Positions 1 through 6,911 of a DNA stretch of 47,394 bases are shown in pieces (position 1 is the first letter of the stretch; each line of letters starts with the position of its first letter). Source of the stretch: Cyanobacteria bacterium SBLK (GTDB lineage: Bacteria > Cyanobacteriota > Cyanobacteriia > Cyanobacteriales > Spirulinaceae); contig JAGHZQ010000033.1 of the NCBI GenBank assembly GCA_017746715.1, forward strand, positions 1 through 47,394. The letters run 5' to 3'. The translations under genes and the position numbers were made by a program. A model generated the notes under the pieces. It was not told the DNA's origin, did no database searches, and saw only the letters and a list, made by a program, of their open reading frames with translations.

Positions 1-54
1 CGTAGCCTACGGGGGGGGTTTGGGGGCGTCGTAACCGCTCCCAATGGCAGGGCG

Positions 55-88
55 ACCCCGCGTCGGCGCAAGACGCAAGGGAATGCGC
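55..88 (-). repeat. Dispersed repeat, copy 1
   Basis: The reverse complement of 55-88 matches 3181-3214 at 32 of 34 positions. The unit reads gcgc-ttcccttgcgtctt-cgccgacgcggggt. The second copy lies in the left part of the TnpB element. Confidence 0.75.
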
Positions 89-99
89 CCTGTTGGGGT

Positions 100-119
100 C
101 TGGGGGGCTAGCCCCCCAG
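100..119. repeat. Perfect 20-bp GC palindrome
   Basis: ctggggggctagccccccag is a perfect palindrome with a CTAG centre. It directly follows the dispersed repeat and may be part of the same repeat unit. Confidence 0.6.
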
Positions 120-266
120 TAAACTTATGGTTCTTAGCAAAGATTTATCAACATCCTGACGCTTTTAATAATTGCATCTTTTTAACCCGAACCAACATTA
201 TTTTAGTTTTTTTCTCTCCAATAAATAGTCCTTGCCTCTCGGGAGGGGTTGGAGGGTGGGTCAAAC

Positions 267-287
267 AAAAAATAGGTGCGATCGCAC
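267..287 (-). terminator. Terminator-like site after the yggT gene
   Basis: Read leftward, the palindrome gtgcgatcgcac (276-287), which contains a HIP1 octamer, is followed by ctattttttg. A short stem plus a T run 40 bases after the YggT stop codon fits an intrinsic terminator. The perfect palindrome leaves only about 4-5 usable base pairs. Confidence 0.45.
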
Positions 288-326
288 TGCTTGCCTCGCA
301 CCCTTTCACTCTCAAACCCAGCCGAG

Positions 327-623
327 TTAGATAGCGATACCGATCAAAAGCTGTCCGATGATTCCCACTAAAATAGGACCCACCCAACTGAGAACGATCA
401 ACGCCAGCATGGGAGAAAAATCGATTCCACCTAAAGGGGGAATAAACGAACGAAAAAGATTGAGATAGGGATCCGTAATGGGGCTGAGAAAGCCCATGAT
501 TTGTTGCGCCCACGCTGCGGTTTGAAACCAAGTTAATAAAACGCGAACCAGAAGCAATAGCGAATAAATATTAATGAAGTTATACAGGCTCGTCACCAAA
601 AGATTGATAATATCCGGACTCAT
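327..623 (-). CDS. YggT family membrane protein
   Basis: A 98-residue protein with two hydrophobic helices, around residues 5-30 and 65-95. The segment between them contains the family signature P-[IV]-T-[DE]-P (here SPITDPYLNLFR), followed by IPPLGGIDFSP. YggT proteins are small inner-membrane proteins; plastid and cyanobacterial relatives (YlmG type) have been linked to cytochrome assembly and membrane or division organisation, but no reaction is established. I chose the ATG at 623 because an aaggaa ribosome site precedes it; a longer frame to 665 adds 14 charged residues without support. It is the last gene of a leftward series after upp and the glycine-zipper gene. Confidence 0.85.
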   Translation of the reverse strand: MSPDIINLLVTSLYNFINIYSLLLLVRVLLTWFQTAAWAQQIMGFLSPITDPYLNLFRSFIPPLGGIDFSPMLALIVLSWVGPILVGIIGQLLIGIAI

Positions 624-692
624 GTCGTTTTGTTCCTTAAATCGATCGTTTTCCCTATTGTACAATCTCCCGCTTCGAGATATAGGGGGAAA

Positions 693-1004
693 TCATTCGC
701 GATCGCCGTTCTCATGACTGACGGGGGTGCTGAGTTGTTGGCGCACGTCGTCAATGGCTAAATTTAATTGAGCGATTTTCGCTTCCAAGCTGCGACGGGC
801 CATTTCTATGCTTTGTTCGGCGCTTTTTTCGATCCGCTCGGATTTTGCGGCGGAATGGAGCATTTCCTCTTCGTTTGCTGGCAAAGTATCGGGGTTCGAA
901 ATACTGCGTTTCGATGCTGCCAATGCCCCCACAATGCCGCCGATCGCGCCGCCGATCATCGCGCCTAAAATAAATCCGCCAGCAAATCCGTCTCTTTGAC
1001 TCAT
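693..1004 (-). CDS. Small glycine-zipper membrane protein
   Basis: 103 residues. Residues 8-30 form one membrane helix rich in regularly spaced Gly and Ala (GGFILGAMIGGAIGGIVGALA), a glycine zipper as seen in YtxH-like proteins. The rest (about 45-95) is a charged helical, probably coiled-coil, tail. It lies between upp (40 bases upstream) and yggT (69 bases downstream) on the same strand, so co-transcription is likely. I know no biochemical role. The start at 1004 places the hydrophobic segment directly at the N-terminus. Confidence 0.7.
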   Translation of the reverse strand: MSQRDGFAGGFILGAMIGGAIGGIVGALAASKRSISNPDTLPANEEEMLHSAAKSERIEKSAEQSIEMARRSLEAKIAQLNLAIDDVRQQLSTPVSHENGDRE

Positions 1005-1044
1005 GTTTCGTTGTTAATTTTCCCTTTGTTTCAGTTTAACGGGT

Positions 1045-1695
1045 TTAAGTCCCAAAAGCGCGATCGCCAGCATCCCCCAAACCCGGAACGATATATCCTT
1101 TTTCGTTTAAGGTTTCGTCGATAATTGCCGTGTAGATATTCAGTTTGGGATACATTTGACTCAGTTTTTGCAGGGCGGGATGAGCGGTGACGACGCAAAT
1201 TACCCGCATCAGTTCCGGGTTTGCTCCCCGTTGGGTCAATTCTTCTAGGGCGGCAATCATGGATCCTCCCGTGGCGAGCATGGGATCGAGGACGAGGATG
1301 CGGGTTTCGGGATCGATGCGATCGGGGAGTTTATTGAGGTAGCAACTGGCTTCTAAGGTTTCTTCGTTTCTCACTAAACCCAGATGGTAGGTTGCTGCGA
1401 GGGGGAGTAAGGTTTGCGCCCCGTCTAATAAGGCCAGTCCCGCTCGCAAAATGGGGACGATTGCGAGGGGGGGAATCGGATCGATTAAGGTGGCGGGGGC
1501 GGGGGCGAGGGGGGTTTCTACGGTGGTTTCGCGGACGGGCAACCAATGGCGACAGGCTTCGTAGGTCAACCAGCGTCCCAGTTCCACCATCGCGCTTTTG
1601 AAGAGAACCGAAGGGGTATCGCGATCGCGGGCGACTCCCAGCCAATGCTTGATTAAGGGGTGATCGGGAACGTAAACGCGCAGTTGCAGGCTCAT
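1045..1695 (-). CDS. upp: Uracil phosphoribosyltransferase
   Basis: 216 residues, the usual length for the family. The enzyme makes UMP from uracil and PRPP (pyrimidine salvage, cytosol). The PRPP-binding loop is clear in ILVLDPMLATGGSM, and the uracil-binding C-terminal region IVPGLGDAGDRAFGT is intact. The N-terminus HPLIKHWLGVARD...T is typical. The start ATG at 1695 gives MSLQLRVYVPDHP. First gene of a leftward group with the glycine-zipper and YggT genes. Confidence 0.95.
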   Translation of the reverse strand: MSLQLRVYVPDHPLIKHWLGVARDRDTPSVLFKSAMVELGRWLTYEACRHWLPVRETTVETPLAPAPATLIDPIPPLAIVPILRAGLALLDGAQTLLPLAATYHLGLVRNEETLEASCYLNKLPDRIDPETRILVLDPMLATGGSMIAALEELTQRGANPELMRVICVVTAHPALQKLSQMYPKLNIYTAIIDETLNEKGYIVPGLGDAGDRAFGT

Positions 1696-1725
1696 TGGTC
1701 TCGGTATTTTTGGGCAAACTCAATC

Positions 1726-1731
1726 AGTATA
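1726..1731 (-). promoter_or_regulatory. Possible -10 element of upp
   Basis: On the minus strand TATACT lies about 30 bases before the upp ATG. No good -35 hexamer is found at 17 bases, so the assignment is weak. Confidence 0.3.
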
Positions 1732-1866
1732 CTGCATTTTTGCGGGCAAAAACACGCGAAATTGAAACGCTACTGAAGTTTAAGAAAATCTAAAAAATAG
1801 GCGTTCGAGGCGATCGCTTGATGGCATATATGAGAAAATCCAGCCGCTATTAAGAGTTACTAAAGC

Positions 1867-2946
1867 ATGAAACAACTCAGAGTATTAATCTTTTTATTAA
1901 CGTTACTTTCAGGCGCGATCGCTTGTCAACCCACCCCTTCAACTCAAGAAAATCCCCGCAAAAATGCGATCGCTTCAGAAGGACTTCCGGGAGAAGGGGT
2001 CAAAGTAACGCCGATTCAAATGACTTTGAATGCAGAACACTTTCAAACGGCAATTGTTAGTAAAGCTTTAGAAAAATTGGGTTATGAAGTTCAAGAACCT
2101 CATGAAGTGACAATGGCGATCGCATTTGTTGCTCTCGCTAATGGCGATGCGGACTTTACAGCAATTCATTGGGAAAGACTCAACGAAGAGTGGTATCAGA
2201 AAAATGGCGGCGAGGAAAAATTAACCAAACTGGGGGTTTTGATTGAAGATACCGTACAAGGCTATCAAGTCGATAAAAAAACTGCAGCAGAACATAACAT
2301 TACTCGCTTAGAACAATTAAAAGATCCCGAAGTTGCCAAACTTTTTGATAGCGATGGGAATGGGAAGGCTAATTTAGCAGGATGTCCTCCGGGTTGGGGT
2401 TGCGAGTTGGCGATCGAACACCATTTAGACGCTTATGGGTTGCGAGAAACAGTAGAACACGATCAAGGCGAATACGGGCTTTTAATTGCGAATACGATTG
2501 CTCGTTATCGACAAGGAAAACCGATTTTGTTTTACACTTGGTTGCCCATGTGGGTAGAACAGGTTTTAAAACCCGATGAAGATACGATGTGGTTGGAAGT
2601 GCCTTATACAGATTTACCCGAAAAACAAGGGGAACTTTCAGAAAAAGACACGACATACAAAGGAAAAAATCTTGGCTTTGCGATCGATCGCGTTTTGGTT
2701 ACTGCTAATAAAGAGTTTATCGATAAGCATCCCACCGCGAAAAAGTTATTATCTCTGATTAACATTCCCAAGTCCGATATTAGCGCCCAAAATCAACTCA
2801 TTGAAGAGGGAGAAAAGTCAACTGAAGATATTCTCCGTCATGCAGATGAATGGATCGAAAGAAATCAAGAAACTTTCGACGGTTGGATTGCAGAAGCGTT
2901 GAAGGTGGAATCGGAAAAGCCTAGGGTTCAAACCCTAGGCTTATAG
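1867..2946 (+). CDS. Glycine betaine/proline-type substrate-binding lipoprotein (ProX/OpuAC family)
   Basis: 359 residues. Residues 1-20 form a signal peptide ending in GAIAC, a plausible lipobox with Cys20 as the lipidated residue. The mature part matches the OpuAC/ProX periplasmic binding family: VKVTPIQMTLNAEHF, a DADFTAIHWERL segment, GCPPGWGCELAIEH and a FYTWLPMWVEQVL stretch with the Trp residues that in this family form the aromatic cage for quaternary amines. No permease or ATPase gene lies nearby, so it is an orphan component. The last nine residues (KPRVQTLGL) and the stop codon are encoded by a 12-bp inverted repeat that starts the hairpin array before tnpB, so the native C-terminus may have been replaced. 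Confidence 0.85.
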   Translation: MKQLRVLIFLLTLLSGAIACQPTPSTQENPRKNAIASEGLPGEGVKVTPIQMTLNAEHFQTAIVSKALEKLGYEVQEPHEVTMAIAFVALANGDADFTAIHWERLNEEWYQKNGGEEKLTKLGVLIEDTVQGYQVDKKTAAEHNITRLEQLKDPEVAKLFDSDGNGKANLAGCPPGWGCELAIEHHLDAYGLRETVEHDQGEYGLLIANTIARYRQGKPILFYTWLPMWVEQVLKPDEDTMWLEVPYTDLPEKQGELSEKDTTYKGKNLGFAIDRVLVTANKEFIDKHPTAKKLLSLINIPKSDISAQNQLIEEGEKSTEDILRHADEWIERNQETFDGWIAEALKVESEKPRVQTLGL

Positions 2947-3129
2947 CTTAAACCTGCTCAAGCAGGTTATGGTTCCTTTAGGTTGAGCTGGCTTCAGCCC
3001 GCTTGAGCTATGAGCCAAGAACTTGAGTTCTTGGTGCGGTATTAAGGTTCTAGACTAAGTTCTATATACAGAGTTCTGAGGAGATATCAAACAACCGAGC
3101 TTAAGAAAAGCCAAAATTCTCCTCAGAAC
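2917..3129. repeat. Array of inverted repeats (hairpins) between proX and tnpB
   Basis: Four strong inverted repeats stand in a row: 2917-2942 (12-bp arms aagcctagggtt, spacer ca), 2951-2968 (8-bp arms aacctgct, spacer ca), 3015-3034 (9-bp arms ccaagaact, spacer tg, which is ca on the other strand) and 3073-3129 (12-bp arms gttctgaggaga, 33-base loop). A weaker gctg/cagc pair lies at 2987-2998. The first three have unrelated arms but the same two-base turn. Confidence 0.8.
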
Positions 3130-3180
3130 GATGTCCATACGAGAAAAGAACGAGAGATTGATAGCCCCGTCTCTCTTGGT

Positions 3181-3214
3181 GCGCGTTCCCTTGCGTCTTT
3201 CGCCGACGCGGGGT
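3181..3214 (+). repeat. Dispersed repeat, copy 2
   Basis: Matches the reverse complement of 55-88 at 32 of 34 positions. Together with cccc at 3165-3168 it could form a larger stem with its own gggg end. Confidence 0.75.
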
Positions 3215-3297
3215 AGAAAATCGACATGGTGGCTTTAGCTGCCCGTATAATCCGATTAACTCTTGTTAACAAAAAACAGTAAATTTGCTATCCTGAA

Positions 3298-3309
3298 AAA
3301 GGAGGTGAT
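3298..3309 (+). promoter_or_regulatory. Extended Shine-Dalgarno of tnpB
   Basis: aaaggaggtgat is fully complementary to the canonical 16S rRNA 3' tail over 12 bases and ends 5 bases before the ATG. It is far stronger than the ribosome sites of neighbouring genes. Confidence 0.85.
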
Positions 3310-3314
3310 AAATC

Positions 3315-4577
3315 ATGTACGGCTGTCAACAAAATTTAATCAAAGACTCTAAATGTTTGCCCTTTTTAGAGTATGTATGTGCCACAGCCAATAAACTGAT
3401 TAATTGCGGGATCTATCTCGCTCGTCAATGGTACTTCAAGAAAGGTTATATCACAGAAAAATATGACCTCGAAAAGGAATTAAAGCAAAACCAAAACTTC
3501 AAGTTTCTCTTTGCCCAAGCTGCCCAACAAACTCTAAGAGGAGTCGCCGAATCTTTCAAGTCCTATAAGGAACTTTCTAAAAAGTTCAAGAAAGGAGAAC
3601 TCGAAAACCGTCCTCGCTTGCCAAACTACCGGAAAAAGGGAGGTTTAGGGGTGATCGCCTATCCCAAGCAAGCACTCAGACTGAAGGGTGAAAACGTCAG
3701 AATTCCCCTCGGCTTGAAGGTTAAGGCAGCCTTTAAAGTCGATGCTTTCCTATTGCCATTTCCCAGTAATCTCGACTTCAAGAACATTCGAGAAATCCGA
3801 ATTCTCCCGCGTAACGGGTGCTTCTATGTCGAATGGGTGTACAAGTTGGAAGTCGAGCCAATCAAACTCGACAACGAGAAAGTATTGGGCATTGACCACG
3901 GTTTAGACAACTGGTTAACCTGCGTCAGTAACGCGGGAACGAGTTTCATTGTTGACGGGAAGCACCTTAAATCGGTCAATCAATGGTACAACAAGCAGAT
4001 TGCGACTATTAAGGAAAATAAACCCCAAGGATTTTGGTCAAAGCGTCTCTCTTGCATCACCGAAAAACGCAATCGCCAAATGAGAGATGCGGTCAATAAA
4101 GCGGCGAGAATCGTGGTAAATCATTGCCTAGAAAATGGCATCGGTCGTCTCGTCTTTGGCTGGAATAAGGGACAGAAAGACAGGATTAACATCGGTGCGA
4201 AAAATAATCAGAAGTTCGTACAAATTCCCACGGCTAAATTAAAAGACCGTATCAAGCAATTGTGCAAACAGTACGGGATTGAGTTCGTCGAAACTGAGGA
4301 GAGTTACACCTCGCAAGCGTCGTTTTTAGATGGTGATTTCTTGCCGACATTCGGTGCAAAACCCGAAAGCTGGAAAGCATCAGGAAAGCGGGTCAAGCGT
4401 GGATTGTATCGCACTCAAAACGGCTGTTTGGTGAATGCCGATTGCAACGGTGCGGCGAACATTTTAAGAAAAGTAGCGGCAACTTTAAGATTTTGTCTTA
4501 AAGGAGTCAGTAGCGGCGCTTTGACCATGCCTGTAAGAGTCTGTTATTGGACTGCTTCCGAATCCCCGTCTCTTTAG
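3315..4577 (+). CDS. tnpB: TnpB-family RNA-guided nuclease / transposon protein
   Basis: 420 residues, normal for TnpB. The N-terminal half is the OrfB helix-turn-helix and wedge region; the RuvC-like nuclease follows. RuvC-I Asp194 is in GIDHGLDNW and RuvC-III Asp376 in NADCNGAANIL. At the usual RuvC-II site the Glu is absent: RLVFGWNKG has Gly282. Acidic residues E328/E329 in TEESYTSQASFLD are candidates to replace it, as in TnpB groups with rearranged catalytic sites. The CxxC zinc-ribbon pairs are missing, and the position that is often TSKCS reads TSQAS. TnpB proteins use an RNA from the element's right end to cut DNA next to a short target motif, helping the element persist. The ATG at 3315 is fixed by the strong ribosome site. 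Confidence 0.9.
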   Translation: MYGCQQNLIKDSKCLPFLEYVCATANKLINCGIYLARQWYFKKGYITEKYDLEKELKQNQNFKFLFAQAAQQTLRGVAESFKSYKELSKKFKKGELENRPRLPNYRKKGGLGVIAYPKQALRLKGENVRIPLGLKVKAAFKVDAFLLPFPSNLDFKNIREIRILPRNGCFYVEWVYKLEVEPIKLDNEKVLGIDHGLDNWLTCVSNAGTSFIVDGKHLKSVNQWYNKQIATIKENKPQGFWSKRLSCITEKRNRQMRDAVNKAARIVVNHCLENGIGRLVFGWNKGQKDRINIGAKNNQKFVQIPTAKLKDRIKQLCKQYGIEFVETEESYTSQASFLDGDFLPTFGAKPESWKASGKRVKRGLYRTQNGCLVNADCNGAANILRKVAATLRFCLKGVSSGALTMPVRVCYWTASESPSL

Positions 4578-4612
4578 AGCGGGGAGGGTCAAAAATTTAG
4601 AGCGATATTACT
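4450..4612 (+). ncRNA. Putative TnpB guide RNA (omegaRNA/reRNA) with guide
   Basis: The tnpB 3' end and right end carry gaatccccg(t)ctct-tt-agagcggggagggtcaa. The hairpin pairs 4564-4568 with 4580-4584 and 4570-4573 with 4576-4579, overlapping the stop codon. This matches the layout I recall for the ISDra2 reRNA, where a terminal stem followed by ttcaa directly precedes the guide. The predicted guide here starts at 4593: aaatttagagcgatattact. The 5' end given is arbitrary. Confidence 0.5.
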
Positions 4613-4634
4613 GCCAATAACGATCTAATAGAGA

Positions 4635-4640
4635 TACAAT
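4635..4640 (+). promoter_or_regulatory. Possible -10 element of the tandem PAS genes
   Basis: TACAAT lies 41 bases before the ATG at 4681. No clear -35 hexamer is seen at 17 bases. Confidence 0.35.
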
Positions 4641-4680
4641 AGAAAATCATTAATCATCCACTCCTATTGAGTCTAGAGTA

Positions 4681-5364
4681 ATGCTCATTCGTCACCCCCT
4701 CGTCCCGGATTTTATCGACTTGTGCGATTTGCCTGCGATCGATGAAGGACTGGCCGCAAACACCCTCGCGATTCAAATTTCTTCCATTCAGGTATACAAT
4801 TACGGTCGCGCCCTCGCTGTTACTCTGGATTGTACCAACCAATCTCTTGCTGAAACTATTGCTGGCTGTTCGGATGTTTTAATGACGGCAATGGTACGTT
4901 TGAATTTAGTTGAATTGTATGTAACGATTCAAGGAGATAGTTTCACGTTTATGTCTAACACCTTGTTTTATTTCGGTATCCTAAACGATCAAGATGTAGA
5001 TATCAATGGATTGTTTAATACGCCAGATCCGGTTTACATGATAGCAATGGAGAGCGAACAACTGATATGGGCTAATCCTGCGGCAGTTTCGGCCAATCAG
5101 AAAACCTTTCAAGACTTTATTGGAGATAATGTTGCTTGTTTAAATTATCCAGATGAATTAGCAGAAAGAAAACGCTTACTCCGAAAAGATGGACAATTGA
5201 TAAATTATGAATGTAATCTTATGCACTGGTATAATGATGAAGAAAAATGGCGACGAAAAGAAGTTGAAATTGTTGTGGATATTCAAAAAATTGATTTTTG
5301 GGGTACAGAATGTCGATTAGGAGTTGAATTAATGGTAGAAGAAACAAACCGCTTTATTGATTAG
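4681..5364 (+). CDS. Small PAS-domain protein, tandem copy 1
   Basis: 227 residues without signal peptide or membrane segment. The C-terminal half (about 112-225) looks like a PAS fold: LFNTPDPVYMIAMESEQLIWANPAAV matches the PAS start, followed by helix-rich DELAERKRLL and the strands of EVEIVVDIQKIDFWGTECRLGVELMVEE. The N-terminal half (HPLVPDFIDLCDLPAID...) is not a domain I recognise. There is no kinase, cyclase or DNA-binding output, so it may be a stand-alone sensor or an adaptor acting through a partner. A paralogue follows 29 bases downstream. Confidence 0.75.
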   Translation: MLIRHPLVPDFIDLCDLPAIDEGLAANTLAIQISSIQVYNYGRALAVTLDCTNQSLAETIAGCSDVLMTAMVRLNLVELYVTIQGDSFTFMSNTLFYFGILNDQDVDINGLFNTPDPVYMIAMESEQLIWANPAAVSANQKTFQDFIGDNVACLNYPDELAERKRLLRKDGQLINYECNLMHWYNDEEKWRRKEVEIVVDIQKIDFWGTECRLGVELMVEETNRFID

Positions 5365-5393
5365 TTTGTCCGGAATATTAAACTCTTTGCATT

Positions 5394-6077
5394 ATGGCGA
5401 CCTGTCACCCTCTCGTCCCGAAATTCATCAATCTTTGCGATCTTCCCGCGATCGATAGAGGACTGGCTAAAAATTCCCTAACCATCAAAATTTTTCCGAT
5501 TCAGGTATACGATTATGGCTCTAGTTTAGCCGCTGAGATTAATTGTAAAAGCCTCAAACTCGCTCGATCGCTTGCAAACCGTCATCATAATTTAATGACA
5601 GCACTGATACACTTAGAAATAGCAGAATTGTATATCAAGGTCAACGGTAAAACTTTTACTGTGCTGTCCAACTTTATGTTTTATTTTGGTATTTTAAATG
5701 TTCCAAAAATAGATATTAACGAATTATTTAATACTCCAGATCCGGTTTATATGGTAGCATTGGAGAACGAGCAAGTGATATGGGCTAATCCTGTGGGAGT
5801 TTCTGCCAATCAAAAAACTTTTCAAGACTTTATTGGAGACAATGTTTCTTGTTTAGCCTATCCGGATGAACTAGCAGAGAGGAAGCGTTTACTCCGAAAG
5901 CATGGAAAATTAAAAAATTATGAGTGCAAGCTACTGCGTTGGCATCATGATGAAGAGAAATGGCGACGCAAAGAAGTCGAAATTGTTACAGATATTCAAA
6001 AAATTGATTTTTGGGGGACTGAGTGCCGCTTGGGGATTGAATTAATAGTCGAAGAAACCAATCGCTTTATTGACTGA
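5394..6077 (+). CDS. Small PAS-domain protein, tandem copy 2
   Basis: 227 residues, the same length as the preceding gene and colinear with it throughout without gaps. The PAS half is nearly the same (NTPDPVYM, SANQKTFQDFIGDN, EEKWRRKEVEIV, DIQKIDFWGTECRLG). The N-terminal half is more divergent (QSLAETIAGCSD versus LKLARSLANRHH). This pattern indicates a tandem duplication with faster change in the N-terminal domain, perhaps a different partner or ligand. No ribosome site is obvious; translation may be coupled to copy 1. Confidence 0.75.
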   Translation: MATCHPLVPKFINLCDLPAIDRGLAKNSLTIKIFPIQVYDYGSSLAAEINCKSLKLARSLANRHHNLMTALIHLEIAELYIKVNGKTFTVLSNFMFYFGILNVPKIDINELFNTPDPVYMVALENEQVIWANPVGVSANQKTFQDFIGDNVSCLAYPDELAERKRLLRKHGKLKNYECKLLRWHHDEEKWRRKEVEIVTDIQKIDFWGTECRLGIELIVEETNRFID

Positions 6078-6088
6078 GAAAAAAATGA

Positions 6089-6118
6089 GATATTGTGTAG
6101 ATTGATGTTGTGTAGATT
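6089..6118. repeat. 15-bp tandem duplication
   Basis: gatattgtgtagatt is followed directly by gatgttgtgtagatt, one mismatch. The second unit reaches into the stop codon of the leftward gene at 6117. Confidence 0.75.
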
Positions 6119-6758
6119 AATTCATCTCGATATTTCCATTTCGATTCACTCGCAAAACCCAAAAACAGTAAGCGTACAACCATTCACTTAAACTATACTT
6201 TCCGGGAAGTTCGGGATCGACGATTGTTTTAATTTCCTCAACTTCCCGAGGGCTTTGCGGCTGTCTTATTCCAGACGCGATCGCTTGAAAAACCTCCCAA
6301 TTGAGTTCTTTGAGATACACTTTCCGCATCTGTGCCTTTAACATTTCCTCCGATTTCCCCACCATACATTCCCCGATCATTTCCATAAAGCGATTTTCCG
6401 TTATCTCCCCTTCAGCATCTTGCGGATTCGTCCCCTCTATTCTCCTCACATCATTGTGCAGTGCCAAAAGCATCGCTAAAATGGCTTCCCATTCCTCAGC
6501 CTTGCGATCGCTCTCCGTTGGCATATCTGCATCAGGCTCGACAATTTCCCCAAATCTTTCCCAACCGATCCCCGATGCCGATACCAATTGTACTACTTTA
6601 TCCAACTTCGGCAGAGAACCACTTTTAATATTACGAATTGTCCCTCTTTTTACGCCCAATCTTTCTTCAAATTCAGTTAAATTACTCGATAATTCCCACT
6701 CTTTTTGCAGGTCGTCGAGCCAAGTTCCGAGGCGCTGGCAGTATACATGAATTCCCAC
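6117..6758 (-). CDS. HTH (Xre-like) DNA-binding protein
   Basis: About 213 residues from a GTG at 6758. Residues about 25-70 (LTEFEERLGVKRGTIRNIKSGSLPKLDKVVQLVSASGIGWERF) look like a helix-turn-helix of the Cro/C1 type. The remainder is acidic and helical with no domain I recognise. I prefer GTG 6758 because a ggag ribosome site precedes it by 8 bases; the longer frame needs a TTG at 6938 and would translate the ttgtgc repeats. It is divergent from another Xre protein at 7037, with an operator-like region between, which suggests self- or cross-regulation. Confidence 0.65.
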   Translation of the reverse strand: MGIHVYCQRLGTWLDDLQKEWELSSNLTEFEERLGVKRGTIRNIKSGSLPKLDKVVQLVSASGIGWERFGEIVEPDADMPTESDRKAEEWEAILAMLLALHNDVRRIEGTNPQDAEGEITENRFMEMIGECMVGKSEEMLKAQMRKVYLKELNWEVFQAIASGIRQPQSPREVEEIKTIVDPELPGKYSLSEWLYAYCFWVLRVNRNGNIEMN

Positions 6759-6800
6759 GATTGAAACTCCCAGATCGATAGGTTGGAGATCGGAAAAATT

Positions 6801-6911
6801 GCACAAAGTTGTGCGCGTATCTATTTTGGCACGGTCGTAAAATTCCCGCAATATATAGTTTTGTAAAAAACGCCTTGCGTAAACTTGTGCAAAACGCGTA
6901 AACTTGTGCAA
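6801..6911. promoter_or_regulatory. Operator-like cluster of ttgtgc half sites
   Basis: The divergent region contains gcacaa-ag-ttgtgc (6801-6814), an inverted repeat, and two exact copies of gcgtaaacttgtgcaa (6877-6892 and 6896-6911), 19 bases apart start to start. All share ttgtgc. Repeated half sites between two HTH genes are what an autoregulator's operator looks like. Confidence 0.55.

Larger units (their letters stand above)
1..326. other. Left-edge intergenic region
   Basis: No convincing gene is seen in this stretch. It holds a G-rich start, a dispersed repeat (55-88), a perfect GC palindrome (100-119) and a terminator-like site (267-287) belonging to the leftward gene that follows. 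A rightward open frame starting at 44 runs through the repeats, has low-complexity composition and no recognisable domain, so I do not call it. Confidence 0.5.
2947..3314. other. Non-coding region between proX and tnpB
   Basis: No gene. The left part carries the hairpin array. The right part holds a second copy of the dispersed repeat (3181-3214) and an AT-rich stretch before tnpB. The left end of the TnpB element should lie here but cannot be fixed from one copy. Confidence 0.6.
3163..4592 (+). mobile_element. Lone TnpB element (IS200/IS605 or IS607 type), boundaries tentative
   Basis: Only tnpB is present; no TnpA tyrosine or serine transposase lies near it, so the element is probably not autonomous. 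The right end is inferred from the terminal hairpin and the tcaa at 4589-4592. The left end is a guess: TTGAT at 3158-3162 resembles the target motif of some IS605 elements and is followed by agccccgtctct, which partly repeats the right-end tccccgtctct. Comparison with an empty site would settle both ends. Confidence 0.4.

Noticed and set aside
276..287. HIP1 octamers as regulator binding sites
   Set aside because: GCGATCGC is spread through coding and non-coding DNA alike, as in many cyanobacterial genomes, so single copies are not evidence of an operator.
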